Source: Symsagittifera roscoffensis
Lineage: Eukaryota > Xenacoelomorpha > Acoela > Convolutidae
Direction: 5' to 3'
DNA length: 64,000 nt
Assembly (NCBI RefSeq): GCF_963678635.1
Contig: NC_087067.1
Span: 40,384,379-40,448,378 of the forward strand
The notes beneath the pieces are model-generated. The model was not told where the DNA came from. It saw only the letters and a list, made by a program, of their open reading frames with translations, and ran no database searches. The position numbers were made by a program, and so were the translations under genes. This document shows positions 1-10,633 of this stretch, one piece after another (the first letter of the stretch is position 1; every line of letters begins with the position of its first letter).

Positions 1-1282
1 CAAGGATTGTTTTCAAGATGGCGTTTACGTTGGCTTTTACGTAATTTTTGCCAATTTTAAAGATTTTTGTTACCGAAAAACAATCGGGCAGAGTGAGAAA
101 GAGATAATAACTTCTGCCTGGGGTTTCTTTGTACCCATCTTATCAAATTTCTGCCTAGGATGAGATGAGTGAGGTGGGTGAACAAATTGTTCTTCTGTGG
201 GAAAATTTCGTTTTGAAAAATATGTCTTTTTTCGTGAAATCCGTAATTTTTTGAGACCACTAGATTGCAATTTTTGGCGAGTAATCATTCTTTAGATGAT
301 GGGGCCCTTTGTCAGTTGTCCCAGCTCCTCCAAAATAAAAAAAATGTTCGAATAATGCATACACGGCAAATACGTTGAAAAAATATGTTCAGTCGTTTAA
401 GCTGACATGATTTATTGCAGTTGAGAACATCCAAATCTAATTTAATGTTTTGTTGAACTAAATTATAAAATCGTATGAACAGCTGAAAAACCTTCTGATC
501 GACTTGATTGTGCGTTGATTTTTTTTTTACATTTTAAAATCAAGTTATCTTCTTTGGTAAAACTGTGTCCGCAACTATGTTCAGATTGATAAATTAAAAT
601 CAGATTTTTTATCAAAAATTTTGAGACCACATGGCGATCTAGGATTTCATAGAGGAGTTTTTTCTTCTCATTATTTCACTGAAAGCTTTCGCTTCTCCTT
701 CCAGAAACAGCGACTCAAAAAGAAACTACTAAAAGGTTTTCCTGCAAAAAAGTGTAGAGAAAATAGTTGCAAAAAATAGAGAAAAAGTCCGAAAAGACAT
801 CACAGGCTAAAACTATCATTTTTCAATGAAACTTTCAATCTAACTGATCAGCTGCAAATCTTTGGTTTCCATGGAAGTTAAAATAATTATCCTTCAAATC
901 TTTAGGTTTATCAAGTCTGCTCTCCATGTAATGAGATTTAGTATTCAGATATCTGACTCCAGTTTTATCCGGATAGTCAATCTCCCTCCCGCCTCTCGTC
1001 CTCTGACATTTGACGCTGATTTAGTGTTCAATCAGAGATTGTTTTTGTGTAAACTGGTTTATAATCTGTAAATTGCTAATTAGAACTGAGTGATACCAAA
1101 TAGTTTCAAAGCACACAAACGGTATATCGACATTTCGTCACAGGCGACAAATCGTGGCAGGCGACAACTTGTCACAATTATGAATAGCGAAAATTCATCT
1201 CAAATCAATTTAATCAGAATTCCGTACTTAGTTAATCCGCAAAACATTATAATTCCCACATGGCTAAGGCACTCTACTGTGG
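1..1282. other. Non-coding, no gene seen
   Basis: AT-rich sequence with only short chance ORFs on both strands. No domain, splice-bounded frame or repeat could be supported. It ends at the left LTR of the element that begins at 1283. Confidence 0.5.
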
Positions 1283-1493
1283 TGTAGAGGTCAAAGTATG
1301 TACGTATTTTGTAGTTATATTATTGTATGTTTATGTTAAATAACGTCCTATGACCGTCAAGGTCAATGTTATAGTGATTGTTAAGTGGTCGTACAGCCAA
1401 TGGATGGCGTAACCGTATTGAATTCAAGTTGATTCTTTTACGTTTTGCATCTTAACTGAAGTTTATGAAGTACTGCTCATGCATACTTGCACA
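1283..1493 (+). repeat. 5' LTR of the 3.8 kb element
   Basis: Direct-repeat partner of 4867-5077; TG...CA boundaries, 211 bases. Confidence 0.85.
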
Positions 1494-1510
1494 TGGCGCA
1501 GTCAAACAGG
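1494..1510 (+). other. Primer-binding site
   Basis: TGGCGCAGTC begins on the base after the LTR. TGG is the complement of the tRNA CCA end, and TGGCGC-type sites are usual in Ty3/Gypsy elements. I cannot assign the tRNA with certainty. Confidence 0.7.
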
Positions 1511-1779
1511 GATTCGGCCTACCGCGGGTAAGACGTCTACTGGTCCGGCCGGTCCATCACAGGAGCCTCCGGTCTGGTGGGAGGAATGGAGTCAAAACTT
1601 CCAACTGATAGTCATCGCAAAAGAATAGATCGACATCGAGGATTTATTGCGAGATAAAGGATTGCCCCAAATCGTTATCCGATACTGGAAGAGCCGACTG
1701 GTACAGAGGTACAGAGGATAAGCAGGCAAGAACAGATCGAGAGTCACGGAATCCGACGGTTATAACAGCATGGCGGGAG

Positions 1780-2460
1780 GAAGAAAACCGGCGGGCGGAG
1801 GATGAGCTTAGACTATTCAAAGGATCGACCCGTGGAGACGCGGATAAATGGTTGAAATCAAAGTTAATTTTAACCTTGGAAAAACAAGGACAGCAATATT
1901 TCAATCAGAAATATCCAGATCGTAAAATTGTTGAAATGAGTTTTGTCGAAATGTGGAAAACGTCGACTGATACGTTTCAAAAAGAACCAAAGGTTACAAA
2001 CAAGAGTTTCAAACTCTTTGGTCGAAAGAAATGCGATAATGAAGGTATGGCGCAGTTCTGTAGGGCGTTGAGTGACCTTACTCGCGCCAGTGATTTCGGG
2101 GATCCAGAAGCATCGATTGACCGTGACGTTTTCATATTTAATATGAAAAATGAAGAAATCAAGAAACAGTTATGTATGGAAACAATGAGCCCGGGGAGGC
2201 ACTTTCTTTTGCAGTTGTTCGAGAGAGAGGCGAATTCATGATTAGGATGGTCAGCGGCAAAACACCACGACTTGGGAAAAACTAATTTAACGGTAATCGC
2301 TCAAACACTTCAGGGTCAAGTAATGCGGGCCAAGGGAGAAGTTATATCGAACGGGAACCAGTCAAGGAGGTTATGGGCAAGGATCAAAAGAAAGCAAGAA
2401 TCATCGTCTGCCATAATTGCAGTGGCCGAGGGTATTTTGCGAGGTTTTGCAAGTAATCGT
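1780..2460 (+). pseudogene. Gag remnant (capsid plus zinc knuckle)
   Basis: The frame through 1852-2241 is open upstream to about 1790. It reads like a retrotransposon Gag capsid: an RLFKGSTRGDADKWL stretch (F-x-G...A..WL pattern) followed by an acidic, helical region. A second frame at 2409-2450 holds a C-x2-C-x4-Y-x4-C segment (CHNCSGRGYFARFC), which is a CCHC nucleic-acid-binding knuckle whose usual histidine is tyrosine. The His codon CAT and the observed TAT differ by one C-to-T change. The two parts are in different frames, so at least one frameshift separates them. Gag would assemble particles and bind element RNA; this copy cannot do so. The call rests on motif pattern and position between the primer site and the rest of the interior. 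Confidence 0.6.
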
Positions 2461-2641
2461 CGATTAATCAATTGGATGGTTCATATGAATTTACGCAATT
2501 CGAGACGAACGTTTTTATCAAGTTCCAAGAACACGATGACGAAGAATTTGAGTTTTTTTATCAAAACGATCTTGGACAAGGGAGGCAAGGAAAATAGAAC
2601 ACTGGTTGAGATCAACATGGGCCAAAACCGTTGGCGGACAG

Positions 2642-4866
2642 AGTTTTAGATCAATTGTGCCAGTCCAGTATCGTCTATGTCACAGACAAAACTACATGAG
2701 CTGAAGATTCGGGATTGATTCCTGGGTGTTAAAGCGGTACCAGACGAGATCAAGAAGTTATTCTATAGTGTGACAGACGACCTCATTAGAACTTTTGAGC
2801 GAGTTTTTGTGGACATCGAATCAGAAGATTGGGTGACTATGAAAGCCGAATTTCATATAACGGAGGGAGGCCAAAGGGATCTCATCGGGATAAAATTTCT
2901 GCCTGCCCTAGGCATTGAAGTTCGGCAAAATAAAGTTGCAGGGTACGTGCAAGAGGTGGGGACCGACAGCACCCTGACATCTATTGGGGAATATTCCCCA
3001 ATTCAACGTAGTAGATTAAGCGTATACTGAAAGCGTTCATAGAATTATTCGAACGAAAAAGAGGGTTGAAAAATTGCGAGTCTAGAAGATATTTTCATGA
3101 GCCACTCCGTGCAATTCAGTTTAAGGGGAAAAGGTTGCCATTAAACCTATTGCCGACTGTAGAAAGAACCACTCAGGGGTTACTTCGAGATGGACAAAAA
3201 AGAAAATGACAACGGTGCCGCAGATAACCCGATAACGATAGATATCTCGTCGGAGGGACTCATGTCTTTTGAAATCCTGGTCTGGAACTTCAGACGTGCA
3301 GATAATACCAACACCCTTAGTATCGGAACGGGCGGCGGATAATAGATACCTCGACAAGACGAAGAACGAGCCTCAGACGTTGTTGCTGGATCATAGGGTG
3401 TCTAAAGGCGGGATCGTCCCATATTCAAGTTGAGAGTAGTGAAGCGCACTCAGGATAGAAACAAGTTAATCCTGCTAGCCCGATAGAGTTGTCTTCAGCC
3501 GAGGAAGGGGGAAACGATGCGGAGGAGAAGTAAAAGAACGACTCGCAATAAGTGAACACTCAGGGGCCGCATTCTACTGGGGGCGAATTGTCGTCGACGA
3601 GGGCCACGCTAACGTAGATTGAAGATGAAGGAGTGGGGACACCACTCCAGAAGAGTTTGGGATCATCTCAAGATACTGAGATCAAATGGGCTACAGTTAC
3701 ACGCCACAAAACCCGGCCACTGAGGGACAGAAGGCCGCTAAAGTTTTCGGGGGACAGATTATTTACAAGTGCGATTACTAGCGGATCGACTCATGTGAAT
3801 GTTATGGGTGCGGCGCAGAATACATCTGATGAAGAACTGGGAAAGAAACGAACGGCTTCATCAAGCGCTAGGCCGAGGACTGTGAACAAGTCCAGAGGAG
3901 GAGGTAATATTAACCTTTCAAAGGGTGCGGGGACAGGATGAAAAAGCCCGTAACACAGTTTTCTCCAAAGAAGATCCCGAGTCCGAAACAACGATCTGCG
4001 GAAGACGCCTATTTTGACCGAGAGATGTGCCAATTTTACTGGGGGCAGGACTATATTCGGGACGTGACCGGTGTCGACAAAAATGTATCTGGACACTTTA
4101 TTGAAGTGTTGCACAAGTTGCGACGGATTGTTGAACATACGTCGGGAAATCCATCACTCACGGATTCGGCTGAAAACGCCATAGATGGCTTTCGGCTGCA
4201 GTCATTATAACACGGACTGGATGCCCGTATCCGCAAAAAACGAAAGAATCCTAACTTAGGCAAATTAGATGACATCGGACACGTATTGCGATAGAGCAGT
4301 TGGATAGACACTTATTACTACGCATTGGAAGGGTTGACAGTAGTCCAACAATCCCGACGACTCGACGTGTTAAAGTTAGCACACCAATCAATTCGGATGA
4401 TCGAGGAGAGCTGCCTCAATTGGAGACGCCGAAAGCAGCAGTGGATCCCAGGCCGACTCACCCGGAGCATACTGGAGCTCAACAGGAGAAGCATACGCGA
4501 TGTATGCCAGTGTTAGAGGAAGCGGCCATTACGAAGGAGAGAGAGAGCCGGTGACAGCCTTGCACGGCACAGCTGATATCATCAACATGAGCCGCTATTC
4601 AAGCGTTCCCTTTGCGACAGAAAACCTAGACATCGCGCACAAACTCTCTGCAATTAGCATGACCGAGGATGGTCTACGCCAAGTTCTGGAGGAGCTCGAA
4701 AACTTGTAACTTAGCGCAGAAGGGAAAGAGTGGAGGAGTTATAACCGACGGTTAAACAGTCAAGCTATCAAACTGAAATAGTTTAGAGTTGTTGTGGTCA
4801 GTTCGATGTATTATATATTAGATAGTATTACTGGCAATGAACTGTTCTGAAGAGGGAACTGTTCCG
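2642..4866 (+). other. Interior of the 3.8 kb element, unassigned
   Basis: Several short + frames occur here (2770-3030, 3633-3941, 3938-4210, 4500-4709). They have higher GC and more even codon use than the host flanks, so this was probably coding once. None shows RT (YxDD), RNase H, integrase (HHCC/DDE) or aspartic protease (DSG) motifs. The 3938-4210 and 4500-4709 frames look helical and could be the decayed end of a structural protein. Frames change repeatedly and no function can be given. Confidence 0.4.
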
Positions 4867-5077
4867 TGTAGAGGTCAAATTATGTATGTATTATATGGTT
4901 ATATCATTGTATGTTTTCATTAAGTAACGTCCTATCACCGTCAATGGCAACGTCAAAATGGTCATTAAGTGGTCGTATAGCCAGTGGCTGGCGTAACCGT
5001 ATTGAATTCAAATTGATTCTTTTACATTTTGCATCTTAACTGAAGTTAATGAAGTACTGCTCAGGCATACTTGCACA
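4867..5077 (+). repeat. 3' LTR of the 3.8 kb element
   Basis: Direct-repeat partner of 1283-1493, 211 bases, about 87% identical. Confidence 0.85.
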
Positions 5078-6803
5078 AGCACATTGTCGTTTGGTTAATT
5101 TGTACTGCCAAATCAATTTACAGACTAGTTTTTCAGTGTTTTATTATATTGCTCTGTGTCGAACTATCGCTTTTTAAAATGCTGCCAATTGTCGCGTGCT
5201 ACCAATTATCGCTTGTGACGAGTTGTTGTCCCACTCATTTAAACACCCCACATAACCACCACAGAACTAATTGAACTAATTTTGTAATTTCAAACTATAA
5301 ATAATTTGAACAAGGATGAGCTGCTGCGGTCCGAGTAGCACAGAAACTTCCGACCACAATATTAAAAAAAAAAATTAAGAACATTTTTGCTTCAAATTTT
5401 GTAATATTTGTTTTTATTTGTTGTTTGATGAAAGAGCTAAGCAAACTCGTAAATTTTAGACAGATTTGAATGTAAAAAATTGAGATGTATGCAAAAACAG
5501 TTTGTGTCGAAAAAATAAAACATCTCGAAAACATTATTACAAAAATATTTTAAAAATAACTTGAAAAATAAAGAACAAGACTGTTACCCAGCTATGAGAT
5601 CTTATTACTCGCTTCACAAGCTCGAATTCAAACTAAAAACTTCAAAATTCCGACAGGTTTTCTCTTCATTTCGGGAAATTGTTTGAAAATTTTTTATGTC
5701 GTTCCGAACACGAATGAAAAGGCTTTAATATAGTATATTGTTTCAATAATTATCTGTGGAACCTGATTATTCTTGAAAAACTGAAAGTCTAAGTTTCGGA
5801 AAATTATTTTTTTTCTAAATTTTTGGTCGCAATATTATTCTCATACTCAAACAAGCATCTTTCAGAAAGCAAAAATGAATTTTTTTAAGATATACCTCAA
5901 TACATTCAAAAAAGCTTAGGCCAAAATTTTCGACACGTGATTTTTTTGACAAAATTTTTGTAGCTAAATACTTTTGGGTTTTTATTCATAATTCTGAGGG
6001 AACTATGAAAAATTGTTACAGACAAATATTACTCATATGCAAGTTTCTGTGAGATTTCTTCCTTTCAGTCAATGTATTTCAGTAAAAACAAAAGAATTTT
6101 CGTTCATGAATTTTTGGTTCATGGAAAACGTTTTCGGAATATATTTTTGGTTCATGGAAAACCGCTTGTCGTAGTCTATTTTATTACATTTTTTTGTACC
6201 TTTGCAATTGTACAAAAATGTATGACAAGCATTTCTCCATTTATGAAAAATGTATGACAAGCATTTTTTGGTCGACCCGGGTGGTTATTATTGTTCCGAT
6301 TTCGAAGAAAACAGAATATTTATTTGTGAGCCGGTTTCTTTGATAAGTAAATTTTCGACATTATGACCAAGCAATTTACAGGAAAAATTTTGATCCCATT
6401 TTTTAGTTTTTGGTATCCGGAGCTCAAAAAAAGTTACTGGTGATTATATTACGTAAAATTATGGGAGTTTGAAAACTATTAACTTGATCAAATTGCGATA
6501 ATTACACGAAATATTTTACGTGATATAACACGCGTTATATAAACATACGTTCCAAAGTGAATTGAGGCGAACCATTTGGTGTTTTCATTTTGTCAGGCTC
6601 TAAATGCATCCCTGCGTAATTCATATTAGCGCGTGGGAGAATAATTGAAGAAAAATTTTGAAAAAAAAACGTTTCGATTAAATTGTTAATTCTTCACCAA
6701 AAATCTTTTAAAATTGGCATTGAAGTGCGATCAGAACATTCAGGTCTTCGCCCTAATATACGAGGAGTCCTGTTTAATTTCTGAAAGTTTGTGGTTATTT
6801 TAG
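5078..6803. other. Non-coding, AT-rich
   Basis: No supported gene. Local short duplications occur at 6110-6165 (TTTTGGTTCATGGAAAA twice) and 6212-6265 (AAAATGTATGACAAGCAT twice). Together they create two opposite chance ORFs at about 6070-6260. Confidence 0.5.
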
Positions 6804-7155
6804 GTTTACCAACGCGTTCAAAAGAGCAGTCTGCTTAACCGTTACAAGCCAACCACAAGATAATGCAGTGGCTCAAATGACCTCTACCCGCAACCAGCGG
6901 AACAGTTCCAGAAACCGAACATCATCACTGGCTGTCAAATTCAGCAAAACCGCAGTCAGCAACCTGGAAGTTCCGTCTGCAAGATCTGGAAAAAGGGGCT
7001 CCAAGGAAATTGGGCGCGAGAATTCAAGCAACGGAAGTGCGACAAAATCAAGCATAATCATGTCATATAATTCACGAGGTCAACCGATTAGTCGACGAAA
7101 AGATGGTCAAGTTTCTTTTCAAGGTCAAAACCAGCCTAAGCTGTCAGATGTCTGA
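6804..7155 (+). CDS. Candidate terminal exon, Ser/Arg/Asn-rich protein
   Basis: This 350-base island is visibly richer in GC than its flanks. It is open in one frame from a splice-acceptor-like TTATTTTAG at 6795-6803 to a TGA at 7153-7155. The predicted segment of about 117 residues is basic and low in hydrophobic residues, with runs such as RNQRNSSRNRTSS and NSRGQPISRRKDGQ, typical of a disordered nucleic-acid-associated tail. No domain is recognised and no upstream exon could be joined with confidence. There is no retroelement motif next to it, so a host gene is the simplest reading. It could also be the tail of an unrecognised mobile-element protein. Composition, frame openness and the acceptor are observed; exon status is inference. 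Confidence 0.4.
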
Positions 7156-7505
7156 CTGACAGATAACAGGTTATATTCAAGGTACATTCCAGACAAACTA
7201 TGACGAACCATCAATACTGCAATTCTTCTATGTTAAATTTTTATGTCATTTAGCTAACTTGCAAACAAAAAATCAAAAGATAAAACCAAAAACCCTTAAT
7301 ATGCTGAAATTGTATATACAATTTCAAAATATTTTTGAGAACAATATTGCTAGAAAAAAATTGATGTAGAGATGTATTCTAGATGTAGACAATTTGGTGA
7401 TTTTTGACATAATGTGACAATTTTGAGTAATTATATTAACTTAATTCAATGTTTTTTGCAGATAAATTTTTATCAACGTTTCCATCGGGTAAGCGAGCAA
7501 ACGGG

Positions 7506-7697
7506 GCAAAACAACAGAGCCAAAGAACAAAAGTGCCGAAAAAAGTGTTCAACAGTGCCGAAAATTGATGATTTTGGATCTGTTTTACTGCCCTTAGAGG
7601 GCGTTCAACAGTGCGAAGTTCAAATGTTCCAAAAACCATCAATTTTCGGCAGGGTTGAACACTTTTTTATTTCGGTACTGTTGTACTTCGGCAATGT
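7506..7697. repeat. Foldback (long inverted repeat)
   Basis: The left arm, ending at 7570, includes AAGTGTTCAACAGTGCCGAAA and then TTGATG. The right arm starts at 7637 with CATCAATTTTCGGCAGGG and continues GTTGAACACTT. The arms are about 60 bases, imperfectly complementary, around a loop of about 65 bases. It is likely a small foldback element, or a source of hairpin RNA. The ORFs 7414-7794 (+) and 7436-7642 (-) are products of this repeat. Confidence 0.65.
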
Positions 7698-8418
7698 TGA
7701 GCAAACAGGATACTTCAAGCGTAAAATGTCAGTCAGTATCCATTTATCCACCAATTTATCCTCTTTTTCCACTTTAAAAAAATTATCGGACTAGATTGAG
7801 TGATATATCATATTAGAACCCTTCCAATCGTGATTACAAAAACCTTGAAAATTTTTCAAAAAATGGGTCGAGAAAATCTGATTTTTCAGTTTTAGTCAAA
7901 TTTCGAGCGAGTGAAGCAATCAAGAAACGTTCGTTATATATGTAGATTAGCAATCAAAATTAGAAAAAAATTGATATCACAAGAAGTAAAACTGGTTTTG
8001 GAAGCTTCACTTAGCGCCTCTCTCGCAACAAAAAACCACAAAAACTTTTTAAATTTTTAGTGGAAATAACTTTCACAAAAATCTCAAAAATTTTTTGGGA
8101 AAATTTTTTTCATTGTTTGTTGATTTGTTTTTTTGCAAGCAAAATGTAGCCATCTATGTTTTATTCACTACATTTTAACGCATTTTTATATTCTATTGTC
8201 AAACGACGCACAAGCAAAAACGCGCAACTAATTTACAAAAAAAAGAAGAAAAACTTTTTCTGATACGGGTCTTGTTTGATTATTGTTTTTGCTCACATTT
8301 TTCAGCAAGAACTGTACTCTCATTGTTATATCCCTCAGTGTATCCATCGAAATATTCCTCAAAGTTATAATGAGTTTACGTCACTTGAGGAGAGTTGTTT
8401 CAGGTAATAGCAAGAGGC
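7698..8418. other. Non-coding
   Basis: AT-rich with homopolymer runs; no frame, domain or repeat worth calling. Confidence 0.5.
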
Positions 8419-9164
8419 TACCCGAATTGATCTGTCAGTAATAATCAGTACTGTTTCAGAGTAAAACTAGTGATATCTTTTTTTCAGTACTGTTCCAGGA
8501 AAAACCTTGTGAAACAACAAAAAGCAGTACTGTCGCAGATGTTGTTTTTGTAACACTGTTTTTGTTCTGAAACAGTTCTGTAAATTTTTGTTAACGTTTT
8601 GTTACCTGCCTTTATTCGCCGCCACAACTAAAATCAGATGAAAACCACCTGAAAACGCAGTTTTTTGCAAAATAATATAGAAATGATAAAGTTTTGATAA
8701 TCAGAAGGCTTGAGCAACTAAATTTGCTCAGAGTTAATATGACACTGGCGCAGTGTTTTGTTACAAAAACGGAAAATATTTTTCTTCAAAATTTTAATTT
8801 ACTCCCCACAGCTAAAACCAGCTGAAAACCGCCTGAAAACGCAGTTTTTTTTTGCAAAATAAATAAGAAATGACTAAATTTTAATAAACAGAAAACTTTG
8901 GTAACTAAATTTGCCGAAAAAGGTAAATTTTTTAGCGCTATTTTTGGGGTTTTTAAGAATTTCTTTTGCTTTTTTAGTGCTATTTTTGCAAATGTCAGTG
9001 CTGTTACAGTGCTGATATATCTCTGTAACAGTGCTGTTTTTTGTCGCTGATTTATCTCTGATCAGAGATAAAAAGATGCTGGTACAGTAATGTAACAATA
9101 CTGGTTTTTTTTACTATAACAGTACTGCAACAGTACTGCTTTCTCTGCAAGTTCAATCCGGGTA
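8419..9164. mobile_element. TA-flanked non-autonomous DNA element (MITE-like), about 742 bp
   Basis: The ends form imperfect inverted repeats of about 40 bases: CCCGAATTGA running inward to CAGTACTGTT on the left, and the reverse complement of TCAATCCGGG preceded by AACAGTACTGC on the right. TA dinucleotides sit at both outer borders (8419-8420, 9163-9164), the target duplication made by Tc1/mariner-type transposases. The interior is built from many copies of the self-complementary octamer CAGTACTG and its variant CAGTGCTG, often as AACAGTACTG. No transposase frame is present. The superfamily is inferred from the TA borders only. Confidence 0.6.
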
Positions 9165-9595
9165 TTATCTTGATGTAACGACCGAATGATGAAAAAATTT
9201 CAACAAATCATGTTCGTTAGGCGTTTCTATTCGCAAAAAGTATTTTGCACAAAATCAAGTCAAAATTAGCCAAAACAGTTTATTCAGCAGTACTGTCAAG
9301 TTTTGATCTACAATTTGTGCAAATATCGAATGAACATTTCATATATTTTTTCAATTTTTTTTAAAAAGTGGTATTTTTAAGAATAATGTTTTTTCCTATT
9401 CGTCTTAGATCTGAAATTTTTTTGCAATTTATTTGAAATTTCAAGGGTTGAGTGTGTTTTCTATCTAATTTTGACTAGAAGTCGCGTTTTTTTTCGGCGC
9501 GCAATCCCTTCAAAATTGGTATATATTGGCGCCAAATTCGCCTTTGGAAAAGTTTTAGGGTTAGTCGGCCAAAAATGGATGACATAAACTAATAG

Positions 9596-9759
9596 CAGAA
9601 AACCCTTTGGCTTGTGAAGTAGTCAAATTCCTGAAAAAATTTGTGCCTGATTTTTTCAATGGTGCTGCCGCTAAAAAATGTTTGTCATCAAACCGCTCAG
9701 GCCATTCTGATTTTCGTTGGTTAGCAAAAAAATTTGTTCGAAGCTGTCTTTTGTTGTAA
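9596..9759 (+). CDS. Candidate short exon, unknown protein
   Basis: After an acceptor-like AACTAATAG at 9587-9595 one frame is open for about 54 codons to TAA (9757-9759). It encodes a compact-looking segment, with NPLACEVVKFLKKFVPDFF near its start and GHSDFRWLAKKFVRSC near its end. The alternation of charged and hydrophobic residues is unlike nearby chance frames, and an in-frame TGA sits just upstream of the acceptor. A GTAAAA at 9755 could instead be a donor. No family is recognised. The opposite-strand ORF 9561-9809 is probably its shadow. Confidence 0.3.
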
Positions 9760-10027
9760 AATAAACAATAAGCTGATATACCCATTATCTTGCACATTAT
9801 GCCAAACAAAACTTAAGCTAGCGCAAAAAAAACTTTTGTTTTTTTTGTATTTTTTGTTTTTTCGAAATTTCAAAATAAAATTCTCATTCATTTTAAAAAT
9901 TTAATTATTGGTTTTTTTATATAACTCCAATATAGAAAAAGATTGGCTCCATTACTATGAATGGCTGCAGTACAATTGGAAACTTTTGTTCTTTTTCAGT
10001 TTTTAAATTTTTAATTGGCATTTTCAG

Positions 10028-10171
10028 AAGTCCCTTTCAAGGCACCATGATGACAAAAAGGCGAGTTCTTCTCTATTATGGGCAGTAAGTAATTTGTCAC
10101 CACGAGCGGTTGCAGGCGGAGCAATTAGATGGCTCATAATTCTGTCACCAAGTCTGAGGCCAATAAATTGA
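10028..10171 (+). CDS. Candidate short exon, unknown protein
   Basis: ATTTTCAG at 10020-10027 is a good 3' splice site. The frame that follows stays open for 47 codons to TGA (10169-10171), beginning KSLSRHHDDKKASSS and later AVAGGAIRWLIILSP. An excellent donor, GCA|GTAAGT, lies inside at 10084/10085, so the exon may be only 10028-10084 with the rest intronic. It is about 270 bases from the 9596-9759 segment, so both could belong to one + strand gene. No domain is recognised. Confidence 0.35.
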   Translation, partial: KSLSRHHDDKKASSSLLWAVSNLSPRAVAGGAIRWLIILSPSLRPIN

Positions 10172-10357
10172 TGCTTTCAAAAAACGCAACATCACCTTTA
10201 TTTCCCTCGCTATTCGATTTTCTGAAAGTAAATCAAATGCGGAGACAGTTATTAAAGTGACTATTCAGACCATAACGAAAATTTCACTTAAAACAAAAGC
10301 AAGAAACGTTTGGAAAAAAATATTGGCATAAAAAATGAATTGCTTCCTTGTTACCAG

Positions 10358-10566
10358 GAGAAAACGGTTTCCTCAATAGAAAAACGCTTCGATTTCGCGA
10401 GCAAACGTTTCAACGTTATTTCCAAGGATTCAAACTTAAGCAGCGTTCGTGTGGTGTTATGAAGAGGCGAATCACAAAACGTGTTCCGATCAAACTTAGA
10501 CGCCATAAAGATAGAACAAATAGAATTGGTCTCTTGGGCGATGAAATAGTTGACTACTTGAATTGA
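10358..10566 (+). CDS. Candidate terminal exon of a basic protein
   Basis: CCTTGTTACCAG at 10346-10357 resembles a 3' splice site. The frame after it runs 69 codons to TGA with a markedly basic sequence (MKRRITKRVPIKLRRHKDR, then IGLLGDEIVDYLN at the C-terminus). GC is above the surroundings. It could follow the 10028 exon in one gene, but the phase cannot be proven. A nucleic-acid-binding or ribosome-associated role is only suggested by the charge. The opposite-strand ORF 10351-10668 reads through the GT/G microsatellite and is a shadow. Confidence 0.4.
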
Positions 10567-10586
10567 AGGCTGGGGCTGGTTAAGAG

Positions 10587-10595
10587 TGTGTGCGT

Positions 10596-10626
<31 letters not shown>

Positions 10627-10633
10627 GGGGGTG
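10587..10633. repeat. (GT)n-(G)n microsatellite
   Basis: A TGTGTG run passes into about 20 consecutive G. It is a G-rich tract that could form a quadruplex, and a likely place for assembly length error. Confidence 0.9.

Larger units (their letters stand above)
1283..5077 (+). mobile_element. Old LTR retroelement, 3.8 kb, gag remnant, no visible RT
   Basis: Two direct repeats of equal length (211 bases; 1283-1493 and 4867-5077) start TGTAGAGGTC and end TACTTGCACA, as LTRs do. My base-by-base comparison gives about 27 differences, roughly 87% identity, so the insertion is old. A primer-binding-site-like TGGCGCAGTC follows the left LTR directly, which sets the + orientation. A purine-rich stretch (GAAGAGGGA, near 4850) lies just before the right LTR. 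The 3.37 kb interior has a Gag-like segment and a damaged zinc knuckle, but I found no protease, RT, RNase H or integrase motif in any frame. It is either a non-autonomous derivative or a heavily deleted Ty3/Gypsy copy. No clear target-site duplication is visible (GTGG on the left, AGCA on the right). Confidence 0.8.

Noticed and set aside
3791-4311. - strand ORFs inside the 3.8 kb LTR element
   Set aside because: The primer site fixes the element on the + strand, and the opposite frames lack any retroelement motif.
6069-6260. Facing 61- and 63-codon ORFs
   Set aside because: Caused by two local short duplications; no codon or domain evidence.
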